Origin: Sphingobacteriales bacterium
GTDB lineage: Bacteria; Bacteroidota; Bacteroidia; Sphingobacteriales; Sphingobacteriaceae
DNA length: 64,000 bases
Direction: 5' to 3'
Assembly (NCBI GenBank): GCA_014763615.1
Contig: JACXVB010000009.1
Coordinates: 1 to 64,000 of the forward strand
The position numbers were made by a program, and so were the translations under genes. Below the pieces are notes generated by a model. That model ran no database searches. It worked only from the letters and a program-made list of their open reading frames with translations, and had not been told where the DNA came from. Each line of letters begins with the position of its first letter. Position 1 is the stretch's first letter. Shown in pieces: positions 26,179 to 35,887 of the stretch.

Positions 26179-26991
26179 ATGGATATCCATATCCCAAAAA
26201 TTAAAAATACCCAATCTGGTAATTTCTTTTTAATGGCTGGCCCTTGCGCCATAGAAGGCGAAGACATCGCATTAAGAATTGCAGAAAAAATTGTTAAAAT
26301 AACTGATAAATTGGCTATTCCTTATGTTTTTAAGGGCTCATATCGTAAAGCTAACCGCTCTAAACTAGATTCTTTTCAAGGTATTGGAGATGAAAAAGCT
26401 TTAAAAATTCTCGAGAAAATTGGAAAGGAGTTTGATGTACCCACAGTTACCGATATACACGAAAGTGCTGAAGCGGCTATGGCTGCTGCTTATGTAGATG
26501 TTTTACAAATACCGGCTTTCTTATGTCGGCAAACAGACTTATTAATTGCGGCAGCTAAAACAGGGAAAGTTGTAAATGTGAAAAAAGGTCAATTTTTATC
26601 GGCTCATTCCATGAAATTTGCTGTAGATAAAATTGTAGAAAGCGGAAATCCGAATGTCATTTTAACGGATAGAGGAAATACTTTTGGCTACCAAGATTTG
26701 GTAGTAGATTTTAGAGGAATCCCAGAAATGAGAAGTTTTAACGTACCCGTTGTAATGGATTGTACGCATTCTCTGCAACAACCCAATCAAGCTTCTGGTG
26801 TTACAGGAGGAAAGCCTGCATTGATTGAAACTATCGCAAAAGCAGCTATCGCTGTAGGTGCTGATGGATTATTTATAGAAACTCATCCCGACCCGAAAAA
26901 CGCAAAATCTGACGGCGCTAATATGTTGCATTTAGATTTATTAGAAGGTTTATTAGAGAAATTGATTAGAGTAAGAGCTGCAATCGGGTGA
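26179..26991 (+). CDS. kdsA: 3-deoxy-8-phosphooctulonate synthase (Kdo-8-P synthase)
   Basis: KdsA condenses arabinose-5-phosphate with phosphoenolpyruvate to Kdo-8-phosphate for lipopolysaccharide. The ATG at 26179 gives 270 residues (MDIHIPKIKN); a frame start inside recQ is less likely. The fold is a DAHP-synthase-type TIM barrel, with AGPCAIEG near 18-25, KGSYRKANRS near 52-61, LTDRGNTFGYQDLVVDFRG and the end HLDLLEGLLEKL. The second residue of the usual Cys/Asn metal site cannot be judged by eye. It follows recQ closely, with kdsD just on the other side of recQ. Confidence 0.95.
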   Translation: MDIHIPKIKNTQSGNFFLMAGPCAIEGEDIALRIAEKIVKITDKLAIPYVFKGSYRKANRSKLDSFQGIGDEKALKILEKIGKEFDVPTVTDIHESAEAAMAAAYVDVLQIPAFLCRQTDLLIAAAKTGKVVNVKKGQFLSAHSMKFAVDKIVESGNPNVILTDRGNTFGYQDLVVDFRGIPEMRSFNVPVVMDCTHSLQQPNQASGVTGGKPALIETIAKAAIAVGADGLFIETHPDPKNAKSDGANMLHLDLLEGLLEKLIRVRAAIG

Positions 26992-26995
26992 AAAA

Positions 26996-28900
26996 TTAGT
27001 TCACTTTTGTGATTACAAATTCGGTTCTTCGATTATTGGCTCTGCCTTCGGCTGTTTTATTGTCTGCAACTGGTTGATTTTCTCCAAAACCCTTATAAGT
27101 TAATCTGTTAGAATCAATCTGATGATTTATTAAATATTGATAAACAGCTCTGGAACGATTTTGCGAAAGCAGCATGTTTGATTGATCATCACCAACATCA
27201 TCAGTATAGCCTCTAATTTCTATATTGACTTTAGGATTCTCATTTAAAAAGTTTATTAATTTTTGAAGTTCTGCGATAGATTCAGGTTTCAAATCATATT
27301 TATTGGTATCAAAAAAGATGTTCTTTAAAACTACTTTTTTACCTATCGCGATTTTCTGAAGCGGAACTTCTAGTAAGAAAGGTTTTCCGGGTTTATACTT
27401 TTCTAGAGAAAAGTTCTCTGAATAAAATAAATAACCATCTTTAGAAACATTCAAGCTATATTCATTTCCTTGTGGGATAGACGCCAAGAAAGAACCATCT
27501 ACTTCATCTGAGTAGGATAAATGAAGGGATTTCCCGCTTTTTAAGTCGATAATATCTACTATTGCCTGTAGTTTATCTTTTGAATCCTCATCAAAAACTA
27601 CTCCTTTAACGTAATTAACAGGAGTTGGTCTTAAGTTTTTAGGCAAATCGAAGGAATAAATATCCAGACCTCCATATCCATTAAAGTAATCTGATGAGAA
27701 AAATGCCTTTGTACCAGTTGCGTTAATAGTTAAACCACTTTCTTCACCATAAGTATTAATTGGATAGCCTAAATTTTCAGGTTTTGACCATACACTATCA
27801 GACTCTAATCGAGAAATAAAAAGATCTTTATTTCCCATTCCAACCCAACCATTGGAAGAAAAATATAGGGTTTTATTATCAGGATGAATAAAAGGTGATT
27901 GCTCATCAAATGCAGTATTGATGTTTGCTCCCAAATTCACAGGTTGCTGCCAGTTGCCATCATCTCCCAGCTCGCTCTTCCAAATATCATAACTACCAAA
28001 ACCTCCAGGTCTATCACTCACAAAATAGAGTGTTCTTCCATCCGCAGAAAGTGAAGGCTGAGATTCCCAGCCTTTGGTATTAATCGGATAACCTAAATTT
28101 ACTGGCTTACTCCAACCTTTACCTTCTTTTTTTGAAATATAAATATCGCATCTGCCATATCCATCTGGGCGGTTACAACCCGTGAAAAACAAAAACTGTC
28201 CGTCTGGAGAAATGCATTGTGCGCCTTCATTATAGGATGGGGTATTAATATTGGAGCTTAAATATTCAGCTTTAGACCATTCGTTATTTATCTTAACACT
28301 TTTATAAAAATCCTCATTTCCATTAATCTGCCGAGTAAAAATAAGCGTGCTATCATCTGTTGTAATGGAAGCTAAATATTCTTGATCTTTAGTATTGATA
28401 TTTGGACCTAGATTTACTGGTTTAAAGGGTACGGGATGTTTCATGGCTTCCAAGGCAAATTGGCAATCATGAATATATTTATCTGCTAGTTCAATTTTAT
28501 CAATAGCCGGTTTTCCTTTTGTTTTAAACAGATTATAATGTAGTAATGCATTTTCATATTGACCGGTTTTTAACTCGGTTTCTGCATAATAATAATAACG
28601 TTCTGGAGCAAAGTTTGGATTAATATCAAATGCTTTTTTATAGGTTTCTCTTGCTTTTAGATATTCAAAAGTTACTCTATAAACATCTCCTAATAACAAA
28701 TAAGCCTCAATAAAATCATCGTCTTGTTTGGTAGCAGCGATCAGCTCTGTTTCGGCTAAACGAAAATCATTTAGGTCTAGATAATAACTAGCTCTTTCAT
28801 AGCTCTTAATTGCAGATCGATTACTGGTAGAATAACTTTTTTGTGCGTAGGCAAATTGACATGCCAACACCAATACCAATAAACATTTAAGCGCCTTCAT
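26996..28900 (-). CDS. PD40 beta-propeller and OmpA-like outer-membrane protein
   Basis: A 634-residue protein with signal peptide MKALKCLLVLVLACQFAYA. In order it has TPR-like helices at about 25-135, a WD40-like PD40 beta-propeller at about 160-415 with repeated FSSD.GG.G..DIW / ISPDGQFLFFTGC / SLSADGRTLYFVSDR motifs, a carboxypeptidase-regulatory-like beta domain at about 430-510, and a C-terminal OmpA/MotB peptidoglycan-binding domain at about 525-630 (IFFDTNKYDL; GYTDDVGD; NNRRTEF). This architecture is common in Bacteroidota and links the outer membrane to the cell wall. The queE gene lies 32 bases upstream on the same strand. Confidence 0.93.
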   Translation of the reverse strand: MKALKCLLVLVLACQFAYAQKSYSTSNRSAIKSYERASYYLDLNDFRLAETELIAATKQDDDFIEAYLLLGDVYRVTFEYLKARETYKKAFDINPNFAPERYYYYAETELKTGQYENALLHYNLFKTKGKPAIDKIELADKYIHDCQFALEAMKHPVPFKPVNLGPNINTKDQEYLASITTDDSTLIFTRQINGNEDFYKSVKINNEWSKAEYLSSNINTPSYNEGAQCISPDGQFLFFTGCNRPDGYGRCDIYISKKEGKGWSKPVNLGYPINTKGWESQPSLSADGRTLYFVSDRPGGFGSYDIWKSELGDDGNWQQPVNLGANINTAFDEQSPFIHPDNKTLYFSSNGWVGMGNKDLFISRLESDSVWSKPENLGYPINTYGEESGLTINATGTKAFFSSDYFNGYGGLDIYSFDLPKNLRPTPVNYVKGVVFDEDSKDKLQAIVDIIDLKSGKSLHLSYSDEVDGSFLASIPQGNEYSLNVSKDGYLFYSENFSLEKYKPGKPFLLEVPLQKIAIGKKVVLKNIFFDTNKYDLKPESIAELQKLINFLNENPKVNIEIRGYTDDVGDDQSNMLLSQNRSRAVYQYLINHQIDSNRLTYKGFGENQPVADNKTAEGRANNRRTEFVITKVN

Positions 28901-28932
28901 TAATTTAGGTTAGTCGATAAAACTATAAATTT

Positions 28933-29556
28933 TTATGGAATATTTAAGAACTTATGCGTCTGTAACGAAATTTCCCACTTAGGATTGTTCATTACATAGT
29001 CAATAATTAAAGGAGTCATCTTAGAAGATTGAGACCATTCTGGCTGTAAATACAGTTTACAGCTATCAGAAACCAAAGCAGCGTATTCTTCTGCCCATTT
29101 AAAATCACTCTTGTTAAATACAATCACCTTTAATTCATGAGCTAAAGGAGCAATATCTGGGCGGGGAGCTTTAAATTTTTTAGGAGATAAACAGATCCAA
29201 TCCCAGTAACCAGATAAAGGATAGGCCCCAGAAGTTTCAATGAAAGTGGCAATGCCTTTATTTTTCAATGCATTGGTGAGGTAATCTAAATTGTATAAAA
29301 GAGGCTCTCCACCAGTTACCACAACCGCTTTACCCGGAAATTGATTCGCATTTTCTACAATTTCATCAACATTGGTTAATGGGTGCAATTCAGCATCCCA
29401 GCTTTCTTTTACATCACACCAATGGCAGCCCACATCACAGCCTCCCAAACGTATAAAATAGGCAGCCTTTCCTGAGTTAAATCCTTCACCTTGTATCGTA
29501 TAGAATTCTTCCATTAAAGGAAGTAAAGTGCCATCTTCTGGAATTAAATTTTTCAT
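28933..29556 (-). CDS. queE: 7-carboxy-7-deazaguanine synthase
   Basis: QueE is a radical SAM enzyme that rearranges 6-carboxytetrahydropterin to the deazaguanine core of queuosine. The ATG at 29556 gives 207 residues (MKNLIPEDGTLLP); the frame extends 11 codons further upstream. The cluster-binding motif C-x3-C-x2-C (GGCDVGCHWCD) is at about 43-53, preceded by FYTIQGEGFNSG. The VVTGGEP motif and the end QTHKFLNIP are family-typical. It is the only deazapurine gene in the window, divergent from the Rieske gene. Confidence 0.93.
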   Translation of the reverse strand: MKNLIPEDGTLLPLMEEFYTIQGEGFNSGKAAYFIRLGGCDVGCHWCDVKESWDAELHPLTNVDEIVENANQFPGKAVVVTGGEPLLYNLDYLTNALKNKGIATFIETSGAYPLSGYWDWICLSPKKFKAPRPDIAPLAHELKVIVFNKSDFKWAEEYAALVSDSCKLYLQPEWSQSSKMTPLIIDYVMNNPKWEISLQTHKFLNIP

Positions 29557-29626
29557 TTTCAAGAATGTAAAGATAAGGCTATTTTGCAAATCAAGGCGTT
29601 AAACTAAATTATTCCTACTTTAGAGA

Positions 29627-29962
29627 ATGAAATGGTTTAAAATTGATAATCAATTTTTAGAGGAGAATCAAACTATTCAAAAGGTGAAAGTGAATGGTAA
29701 AAGCTTTTGTTTAATTAAAACCGATAAAAAACTATTCGCTTGTGCTACCAAATGTCCTCATGCTGGAGCAGATATTTCTCAAGGCTGGCTAGAAAATGAG
29801 ATGATTGTTTGTCCACTTCATAGATATCGATATCATTTAGAAAATGGAAGAGGAGCCACAGGGCAAGGTGATTATCTGCCTGTTTATGACATCGAAAAAA
29901 GAAAAGATGGCTACTACATTAAGCTTCCTTATTCTTGGCTTAAAAAGTTGTTAAACATTTAA
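29627..29962 (+). CDS. Rieske [2Fe-2S] ferredoxin-like protein
   Basis: A 111-residue single-domain Rieske protein. Cluster ligands are C43-x-H45 and C62-x2-H65 (KCPHAG and VCPLHRYRYH), with the normal spacing. There is no signal peptide, so it is cytoplasmic, and it probably passes electrons to an oxygenase or other redox enzyme; no partner is encoded nearby. It ends with a hydrophobic/basic helix (YSWLKKLLNI). Confidence 0.9.
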   Translation: MKWFKIDNQFLEENQTIQKVKVNGKSFCLIKTDKKLFACATKCPHAGADISQGWLENEMIVCPLHRYRYHLENGRGATGQGDYLPVYDIEKRKDGYYIKLPYSWLKKLLNI

Positions 29963-30072
29963 TTATAAAATAAGGCGATGTTTGATTTGTTAATTTACCT
30001 ATAAATTGATAGAATAAAAGGCATATACCTAAAAGTAAATTTGTTAAAAAAGCTGATGGTTTTTTCCGTTAA

Positions 30073-30231
30073 TTCATCCTTTATATCATTAATTTAATAC
30101 TTTGCAACGATGCTTTTGCAAATATCACTGCTGCACAAATTAATTTACTATCTAAAAACCTTCAATCAGTTATTCAAATTAAATTAGGAACAGAAAGCAT
30201 TGCTGCTAAACTAATGAGGGAAAAAGAATAG
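30073..30231 (+). other. Unidentified open frame in a 426-base gap
   Basis: The gap 29963-30388 holds no complete gene. A frame open for 52 codons before a TAG at 30229-30231 encodes DAFANITAAQINLLSKN...LGTESIAAKLMREKE, which has protein-like composition, and continues after the TAG for about 10 codons. There is no ATG start. It may be the 3' remnant of a lost gene. The rest of the gap shows nothing identifiable. Confidence 0.25.
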
Positions 30232-30388
30232 GAGATAGTTGAATTTTCAGACGCATCTTGATCATAGATGCATTGTTGGCATTTGCAAAATTTGTAATGA
30301 AAGATAAAATGAATTATCGCTTAACCAAACCAACAATTAAATACTCATTAGAGACAAATTATGTTCCTACTTTTTGTAATTTAAAGCG

Positions 30389-31174
30389 GTGAAAAAGGAA
30401 GAAAATACCCACAACAGCACTTTTAGGCAAGCAGAGATTCCGTCTTTGGTAAGGCAGAAATCATCTTTATTTCATTTTAAAGAGTTTGTGATTGATCAGG
30501 AAAACTGCCCCATGAAGATCAATACCGATGCAGTTTTATTGGGGGCATTAGCAAACCTAGAAGAAAGCAAAAGAATATTAGATATTGGTACAGGAACAGG
30601 GGTAATTGCCTTGATGTTGGCTCAGAGAAATCATGAATCTTTTTTAGACGCGATAGATATAGACGCTACAGCATTCGAAAAGTCGAGTTTCAATTTTGCC
30701 AATTCTTTATTTCACGAACGTTTGAATGCACATCATTCAGGGTTTTTAGAGTTTTTTGATCTAAATCCTGCATCAAAATATGATTTAATTGTTTCTAACC
30801 CTCCTTATTTTCTAAATGCGCTACAATCTCCCGAAGAAAAAAGAAACCTATCAAAACACACCAATGAACAATTTTTTATTGATCTTTTGAGGGCTGCTAA
30901 TCATCATTTGAGCGATTCGGGTAAACTGGAAATCATTGTTCCGGTAGATATTTCTTTAATGTTGCAAGAACTCGCTCCTGATTTTCATTTATTTCCCCAT
31001 CATTGTTATAAAATACGGTCTTATCCGGATAAAGCTACTATTCGCCATATCATTAGTTTTAGTAAAAAAAATGATCCAGTTTTAGAGTTTAAGGATTTTT
31101 GTATTTACGCTCAACAGGGTGTTCATTCTATGCAATATAAACTAGCTTTAAAAGATTTTTTTACCATATTTTAG
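30389..31174 (+). CDS. trmN6: tRNA1(Val) adenine-N6 methyltransferase TrmN6-like
   Basis: A 261-residue SAM methyltransferase of the YfiC/TrmN6 group, which modifies A37 of tRNA1(Val). Signatures are FKEFVIDQENCPMKINTDAVLLGA near 32-55, motif I ILDIGTGTGVIALML near 65-80 and the N6-amino motif NPPY near 137. A GTG start at 30389 is used; no ATG is placed to give the full N-terminus. The next gene, for a phosphoesterase, starts directly after the stop, without a gap. Confidence 0.85.
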   Translation: MKKEENTHNSTFRQAEIPSLVRQKSSLFHFKEFVIDQENCPMKINTDAVLLGALANLEESKRILDIGTGTGVIALMLAQRNHESFLDAIDIDATAFEKSSFNFANSLFHERLNAHHSGFLEFFDLNPASKYDLIVSNPPYFLNALQSPEEKRNLSKHTNEQFFIDLLRAANHHLSDSGKLEIIVPVDISLMLQELAPDFHLFPHHCYKIRSYPDKATIRHIISFSKKNDPVLEFKDFCIYAQQGVHSMQYKLALKDFFTIF

Positions 31175-31669
31175 ATGATTAAGATTGGATTAATTTCGGA
31201 TACACATCGTTTTTTAGACGATGCTGTTTTTAAATATTTTGATGATAGAGATGAAATCTGGCATGCTGGTGATTTTGGAAATGTAGAGTTGGTGAACCAA
31301 TTGAGCGCATTTAAGCCATTGAGAGGTGTTTTTGGTAACATTGATGGAAAAGAAATCAGAGAAATATTTCCTGAAGATTTAAAATTTAAATGTGAAGAGG
31401 TAAATGTTTGGATGACCCACATCGGAGGCTATCCAGATCGCTATGCTCCTCGAGTTAAAAGTGAAATTTACACTAAGTCGCCTGATTTATTTATCAGTGG
31501 GCATTCTCATATTCTTAAAGTAATCTTTGATAAAAAAATAAATTGTTTACATATAAACCCTGGTGCTGCCGGAAAAGAAGGCTGGCATCAAAAAAGAACT
31601 TTGGTAAGGTTTTGTATTTCTGAAAATAAAATTCATACATTAGAAGTTGTAGAATTAGGTAGTAGATAA
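31175..31669 (+). CDS. YfcE-type metallophosphoesterase
   Basis: A 164-residue calcineurin-fold phosphodiesterase of the YfcE/MJ0936 group. All four metal-binding blocks are seen: ISDTH (residues 7-11), HAGDFGN near 30-36, FGNIDG near 49-54 and GHSH near 108-111. The likely substrates are phosphodiesters; the natural one is unknown. The gene follows trmN6 with no gap, hence translational coupling is likely, and precedes fbp by 25 bases. Confidence 0.88.
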   Translation: MIKIGLISDTHRFLDDAVFKYFDDRDEIWHAGDFGNVELVNQLSAFKPLRGVFGNIDGKEIREIFPEDLKFKCEEVNVWMTHIGGYPDRYAPRVKSEIYTKSPDLFISGHSHILKVIFDKKINCLHINPGAAGKEGWHQKRTLVRFCISENKIHTLEVVELGSR

Positions 31670-31694
31670 CGTTAAAAGTACACTAAGTAAATTT

Positions 31695-32723
31695 ATGACG
31701 GTAGTGAAAACTCTGGGACAATTTATCATCGAGAAACAAGCTGACTTTCCCTACGCAAAAGGTGAATTGTCTAGACTATTAAGAGACATTGGTATCGCTG
31801 CCAAAATCGTAAATCGAGAAATCAGTAAAGCAGGTTTAGTAGATATTTTAGGTGAAGTAGGAAATATTAATGTTCAAGGCGAATCTCAGAAAAAGTTAGA
31901 TGTTTACGCCAATGAGCAGTTTATATCAGCTTTAAGTGTTGGTGGCGAGTGTGCTTTAGTTGCTTCTGAGGAGAACGAAGAAGTCGTTTTATTAAATAAA
32001 ACCGTATCTAAAAATGCTAAATATGTAGTGGCGATAGATCCTTTAGATGGTTCATCAAACATTGATGTAAATGTAGCTGTGGGTACTACTTTTTCTATCT
32101 ACAGGAGAAAAACAAAAGAAGGGCCTGCTACTTTAGAGGATATTTTACAAAAAGGAACAGAACAAGTTGCCGCAGGATATATCGTTTATGGTTCCTCAAC
32201 CATGTTGGTTTACACCACCGGAAAAGGCGTAAACGGATTTACATTAGATCCTTCAATTGGTGAGTTTTGCTTATCTCATCCTAATATTAAAATTCCTACT
32301 ACAGGTCATATTTACAGCATCAACGAAGGGAATTATGTTCATTTCCCAGATGGCGTAAAAAAATATATCAAATATTGCCAAGTAGAAGATGAAGCTACAT
32401 CACGTCCTTATACTTCAAGATATATCGGTTCTATGGTTGCAGATTTGCATAGAAACTTAATTAAAGGCGGCATTTATATTTATCCAACAACTGCGAGCGC
32501 ACCCAAAGGAAAGTTGAGGTTGGTTTATGAGTGTAATCCATTGGCTTTTATTATTGAACAAGCAGGCGGCAGGGCAACCAATGGTTACGAGCGTATTTTA
32601 GATATCGAGGTTACTGAAATTCATCAAAGAGAATCGATTTTTATCGGTTCTACAGAAATGGTTTTACTGGCTGAAGCGTTTATGGCGCAATACTCGCCTA
32701 AAGAGACTGCTATAATAGCTTAG
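31695..32723 (+). CDS. fbp: Class 1 fructose-1,6-bisphosphatase
   Basis: This enzyme hydrolyses fructose-1,6-bisphosphate to fructose-6-phosphate in gluconeogenesis. The protein has 342 residues, as expected. The metal-binding core [12 protein letters not shown] is at about 115-126, with [14 protein letters not shown] near 240 and [20 protein letters not shown] near 278-297. It ends 14 bases inside the convergent rnhA gene. Confidence 0.97.
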   Translation: MTVVKTLGQFIIEKQADFPYAKGELSRLLRDIGIAAKIVNREISKAGLVDILGEVGNINVQGESQKKLDVYANEQFISALSVGGECALVASEENEEVVLLNKTVSKNAKYVVAIDPLDGSSNIDVNVAVGTTFSIYRRKTKEGPATLEDILQKGTEQVAAGYIVYGSSTMLVYTTGKGVNGFTLDPSIGEFCLSHPNIKIPTTGHIYSINEGNYVHFPDGVKKYIKYCQVEDEATSRPYTSRYIGSMVADLHRNLIKGGIYIYPTTASAPKGKLRLVYECNPLAFIIEQAGGRATNGYERILDIEVTEIHQRESIFIGSTEMVLLAEAFMAQYSPKETAIIA

Positions 32724-33180
32724 GTTTCTGATTTTCCATTTCAAAAACGCTATCGATTTTTAACATTTTACTTTTACTTGCTAAAACGGCTAATTCGTCG
32801 CACCGTTCATTTTCTGGATGGCCGGCATGCCCTTTTACCCAAACAAATTTTACTTGATGTAATTTATAACTCTGCAAAAACCTTAGCCATAAATCTTTAT
32901 TCTTTTTTCCAGCGAAACCTTTGTTCATCCATCCAAAAACCCATTTCTTTTCTACAGCATCAATCACATATTTAGAATCAGAAAATATGGTAACTTCCTG
33001 ATTGATTTTTTTTAAACTTTCTAATCCCACACAAACGGCCATTAACTCCATTCTATTATTAGTGGTGAGTCTAAAACCTTCAGAAAGTTCTTTGTAATGA
33101 CTGCCAGAGCGTAGAATTACACCATAACCTCCTGGACCAGGATTTCCGCTTGCTGCACCATCTGTGAAAATTTGGATCAT
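32710..33180 (-). CDS. rnhA: Ribonuclease HI
   Basis: RNase HI cuts the RNA strand of RNA-DNA hybrids. The protein has 156 residues. The catalytic carboxylates are D7 ([14 protein letters not shown]), E45 (NNRMEL), D68 (FSDSKY) and D128 (NERCDELA), and the flexible-loop His is H118 (KGHAGH). The C-terminal 20 residues extend past the usual fold. It converges with fbp. Confidence 0.96.
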   Translation of the reverse strand: MIQIFTDGAASGNPGPGGYGVILRSGSHYKELSEGFRLTTNNRMELMAVCVGLESLKKINQEVTIFSDSKYVIDAVEKKWVFGWMNKGFAGKKNKDLWLRFLQSYKLHQVKFVWVKGHAGHPENERCDELAVLASKSKMLKIDSVFEMENQKPKLL

Positions 33181-33328
33181 TCACGAAGATATAAATTTAT
33201 GAATCCAAATATGGAGATTAATTTTATTTGCCAAGCAATCAAAAGGATAGAGAAATTGAGTGCTTATTTTTTCAAAAAATTTGATTAATAATCTAATTAA
33301 ATTAATTTTGCACTCCACAATAACAAAT

Positions 33329-33405
33329 GGCGATTGTAGCTCAGTTGGTTAGAGCACTGGTTTGTGGTGCCGGGGGTCGTGGGTTCGAGCCCCATCGGTC
33401 GCCCA
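33329..33405 (+). tRNA. tRNA-His (anticodon GTG)
   Basis: A complete cloverleaf can be folded: G-1 at 33329, a seven-pair acceptor stem (33330-33336 with 33396-33402, including two G-T pairs), the anticodon stem CTGGT/GCCGG and a loop with GTG at 33364-33366. The T arm contains GGTTCGAGC. C73 at 33403 can pair with G-1, the feature specific to tRNA-His. Only CA follows, so the full CCA end is not encoded. Confidence 0.96.
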
Positions 33406-33410
33406 TTTAA

Positions 33411-33447
33411 AACAAAAAAACCGTTGAATTTCAACGGTTTTTTTGTT
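33411..33447. terminator. Terminator after tRNA-His, shared with the convergent gene
   Basis: A stem CCGTTGA/TCAACGG with a three-base loop is extended by a run of seven A opposite seven T. The symmetric A/T flanks allow it to stop transcription from both sides: tRNA-His and the reverse-strand methyltransferase gene that ends at 33448. Confidence 0.9.
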
Positions 33448-34632
33448 TTAATACTTTTCTGCAAGGATCACGATCTTTTGATTCTTTGAGTTGGTAGTAA
33501 AGAATAGAAAATCTGTTCCGCCATCTTTAATTTTAAATTTCTTCTTGATTTCATCCGGTTTTAAATGAAAATTTCTGCAAACTACATTGGCTTTTTTGGA
33601 ATAATTGCTCTTAGAAAATTGATTAAAATCAAAAGTTTCGATTACTTTAAATATCTTCCCCGGAAAATCAGGATTTACATTTTCTGAAGTGTATAAATGG
33701 CTGTGCTGATGAATTTTATCAACTCCAAATTTGGGGCTGAGTGATTTAAAGAAACCTGCTTTTAATATGGCCGTATCTGGTTCGTATAAATATTGTTTGA
33801 GTTTTTGAGCCTGAATTTCTAAATTTTTTTCTTCTTGTTCGTCAAACTCTAAAGTTCTTGTTTCCTTATCGTTTAGTAGAGCGCAAATAAACTTTGGACT
33901 CAGATTTTCATTTCTCTGCAATACAAAAAGCAACTCTTTACACTCATTATTTACGCTCAAAACATGAACTTCGCTTACCTGCTTTAACTCTTTTAATGCA
34001 GCAGAAATGTCCAACATCGGCGCTGCTTTGATGATTACTTTTTCAGCTTTTTGAAGATATTTATCCTGATATTTTAGAACATCAGGTTCGCAATCTTTCA
34101 GCAGGAAAACTCTTCCGCTATCTTTTCTTCTGGAAGGATCGACAAAAATGGTCGCAACGTTATCTATTTTCTCTAAAAATTCTTGGCTATTGCCGATGAA
34201 GAATGCTATGTTTTTCTTTCCAAAAACTTCAGCGTTGTGCCGCGTAATTTCAGAAAGTTCTTCATTCAACTCACAGTGAAAAACCTGCTCTGCTTTTTCT
34301 GCAAAAGCAAAATCATCAATACCAAAACCGCCAGTTAAATCTATTAAAGTGCCTTTGTTAATTAAGGAAGCTTTATATTTTGCCGTTAATTCTGAGGATG
34401 CTTGCTCTACATTTAGTTTTGGAGGAAACAAAATTCCTTTGGATTGATGCCAAGTTGGGAGTTTCTTTTCGCTTTTATTTTTGCCTTCAATTTGTATGGC
34501 GAGTTCTTGAACTGAAATTTCTGGGAAAGGAGAACCTTTTAAAATGAGTTTCTGAATATCCGTTTTTAGGTTTTGATGAATGAATTCCTGAACCTCTGGA
34601 CGTAAAATTTGTTCTTGGATGAGCTTATTCAT
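33448..34632 (-). CDS. Class I SAM methyltransferase with THUMP-like C-terminal domain
   Basis: A 394-residue protein. After a helical N-terminus, the Rossmann domain shows motif I LIDLTGGFGIDDFAFAEK near 92-110, CELNEELSEITRHN and the VDPSRRKDSGRVF motif near 157-170, resembling the NPP(F/Y)-type catalytic loop. The last 100 residues match the THUMP-like RNA-binding domain of Bacteroidota proteins of this type, ending in VVCRNFHLKPDEIKKKFKIKDGG. The likely target is an RNA, but it is not known. The start overlaps the upstream aspartate kinase gene end by eight bases. Confidence 0.82.
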   Translation of the reverse strand: MNKLIQEQILRPEVQEFIHQNLKTDIQKLILKGSPFPEISVQELAIQIEGKNKSEKKLPTWHQSKGILFPPKLNVEQASSELTAKYKASLINKGTLIDLTGGFGIDDFAFAEKAEQVFHCELNEELSEITRHNAEVFGKKNIAFFIGNSQEFLEKIDNVATIFVDPSRRKDSGRVFLLKDCEPDVLKYQDKYLQKAEKVIIKAAPMLDISAALKELKQVSEVHVLSVNNECKELLFVLQRNENLSPKFICALLNDKETRTLEFDEQEEKNLEIQAQKLKQYLYEPDTAILKAGFFKSLSPKFGVDKIHQHSHLYTSENVNPDFPGKIFKVIETFDFNQFSKSNYSKKANVVCRNFHLKPDEIKKKFKIKDGGTDFLFFTTNSKNQKIVILAEKY

Positions 34633-35887
34633 CTTTTAAAACAAACTGAGCTGTATTTCTACTGCGTTGCTCCAAATAAACTTCTCCAGTAATGTATTTT
34701 TTGATGCTGTTCTCATCCGCATGGCGGATGGTCATCAGCTTTATACCTGTATTAAATCTAAGCTCATAATTGCTTTGGACAGTTGCTTTAAAGGCTTCAA
34801 ATTTATCCGCTCTAAAATCAAAACTGGCAGAAAAACTTAAAGCAGAAATCTGCAAAGTATTCACCTTGATATTCGCATCGGCGAAAGCCTTAAAAATTTC
34901 TTTTAAATGATTTTCTGTGATGAAAGAAAGATCTCGGGTTTTTAGCGTTACCAAAATCTGATTTTGCTTCACAATCACAATTGGCGTAGTGATTTCCACT
35001 AAAGCTTCTTTGATAATGGTGCCGTTTTCTTTTGGTGCTAAAAAAGGCTTCACATACAATGGAATAAGCTTATTTTGAAGTGGCTTGATAGTTTTTGGAT
35101 GAATAACTGTAGCCCCGTAGTAAGTCATTTCGATGGCTTCTGCATAAGAAAGCTCATCAAATTTATGGCAATCAGAAAATAATTTAGGGTCTGCATTTAA
35201 AATTCCTGGAACATCTTTCCACACCGTTACTGCCTCTGCATTTAAGCAAGAAGCAAAAATTGCAGCCGTAAAATCGGAACCTTCACGACCTAAAGTAGTG
35301 GTGAAATTTTCTGAGGTATTCCCAATAAAACCTTGAGTAACAGCAATTTGGCTTTCGAGTAATTTTGGTAAATCTTTTTGGATGAGTGATTCTGTTTTTG
35401 TCCAATCAATTTTAGCCTCGCGATAAGTATTGTTGGTTTGGATGTAAGAACGAGCATCCAACCATTTGTTGCTGATGTCCAGATAATTAAGGTAATGACT
35501 TACAATTTTAGTGGAAACCAACTCGCCTACAGAAACAATTTGATCATAAATAAAATTGTAAGTATCTTGAGGTTCATCTTCAATAATCCAATCAATTTCT
35601 ACAAAAGTATTAGCGATTTCATCAAAAACAGGATGTGATGCGTCTGTAAATAATTGATGTAAAATCTGAAAATGATAACCTTTAATCTCATCAAAAACCT
35701 GCTCAATATCTTCTTTTTGGTAGAAATAGCTATCTGTTAGTTTTTCTAAAGCGTTGGTGGTTTTTCCCATCGCCGAAATCACAATTAAGAGCGGTTTGGT
35801 AGAGTTTAACTTTACAATTTCAGCTAAATTCTTAATCCCATCAGCATCTTTTACAGAAGCTCCTCCAAATTTAAATACTTGCGTCAT
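34625..35887 (-). CDS. lysC: Aspartate kinase
   Basis: This enzyme phosphorylates aspartate, the first step to Lys, Thr, Met and diaminopimelate. The protein has 420 residues, a monofunctional form without homoserine dehydrogenase. KFGGASV (6-12) starts the amino-acid-kinase domain; TLGREGSDFTAA near 203 and AVTVWKDVPGILNADP near 220-235 are the catalytic regions. A C-terminal part from about 300 has the ACT-like regulatory fold, so feedback control by an end product is likely. It lies in an operon with the GNAT gene (no gap) upstream and the methyltransferase downstream. Confidence 0.93.
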   Translation of the reverse strand: MTQVFKFGGASVKDADGIKNLAEIVKLNSTKPLLIVISAMGKTTNALEKLTDSYFYQKEDIEQVFDEIKGYHFQILHQLFTDASHPVFDEIANTFVEIDWIIEDEPQDTYNFIYDQIVSVGELVSTKIVSHYLNYLDISNKWLDARSYIQTNNTYREAKIDWTKTESLIQKDLPKLLESQIAVTQGFIGNTSENFTTTLGREGSDFTAAIFASCLNAEAVTVWKDVPGILNADPKLFSDCHKFDELSYAEAIEMTYYGATVIHPKTIKPLQNKLIPLYVKPFLAPKENGTIIKEALVEITTPIVIVKQNQILVTLKTRDLSFITENHLKEIFKAFADANIKVNTLQISALSFSASFDFRADKFEAFKATVQSNYELRFNTGIKLMTIRHADENSIKKYITGEVYLEQRSRNTAQFVLKDE

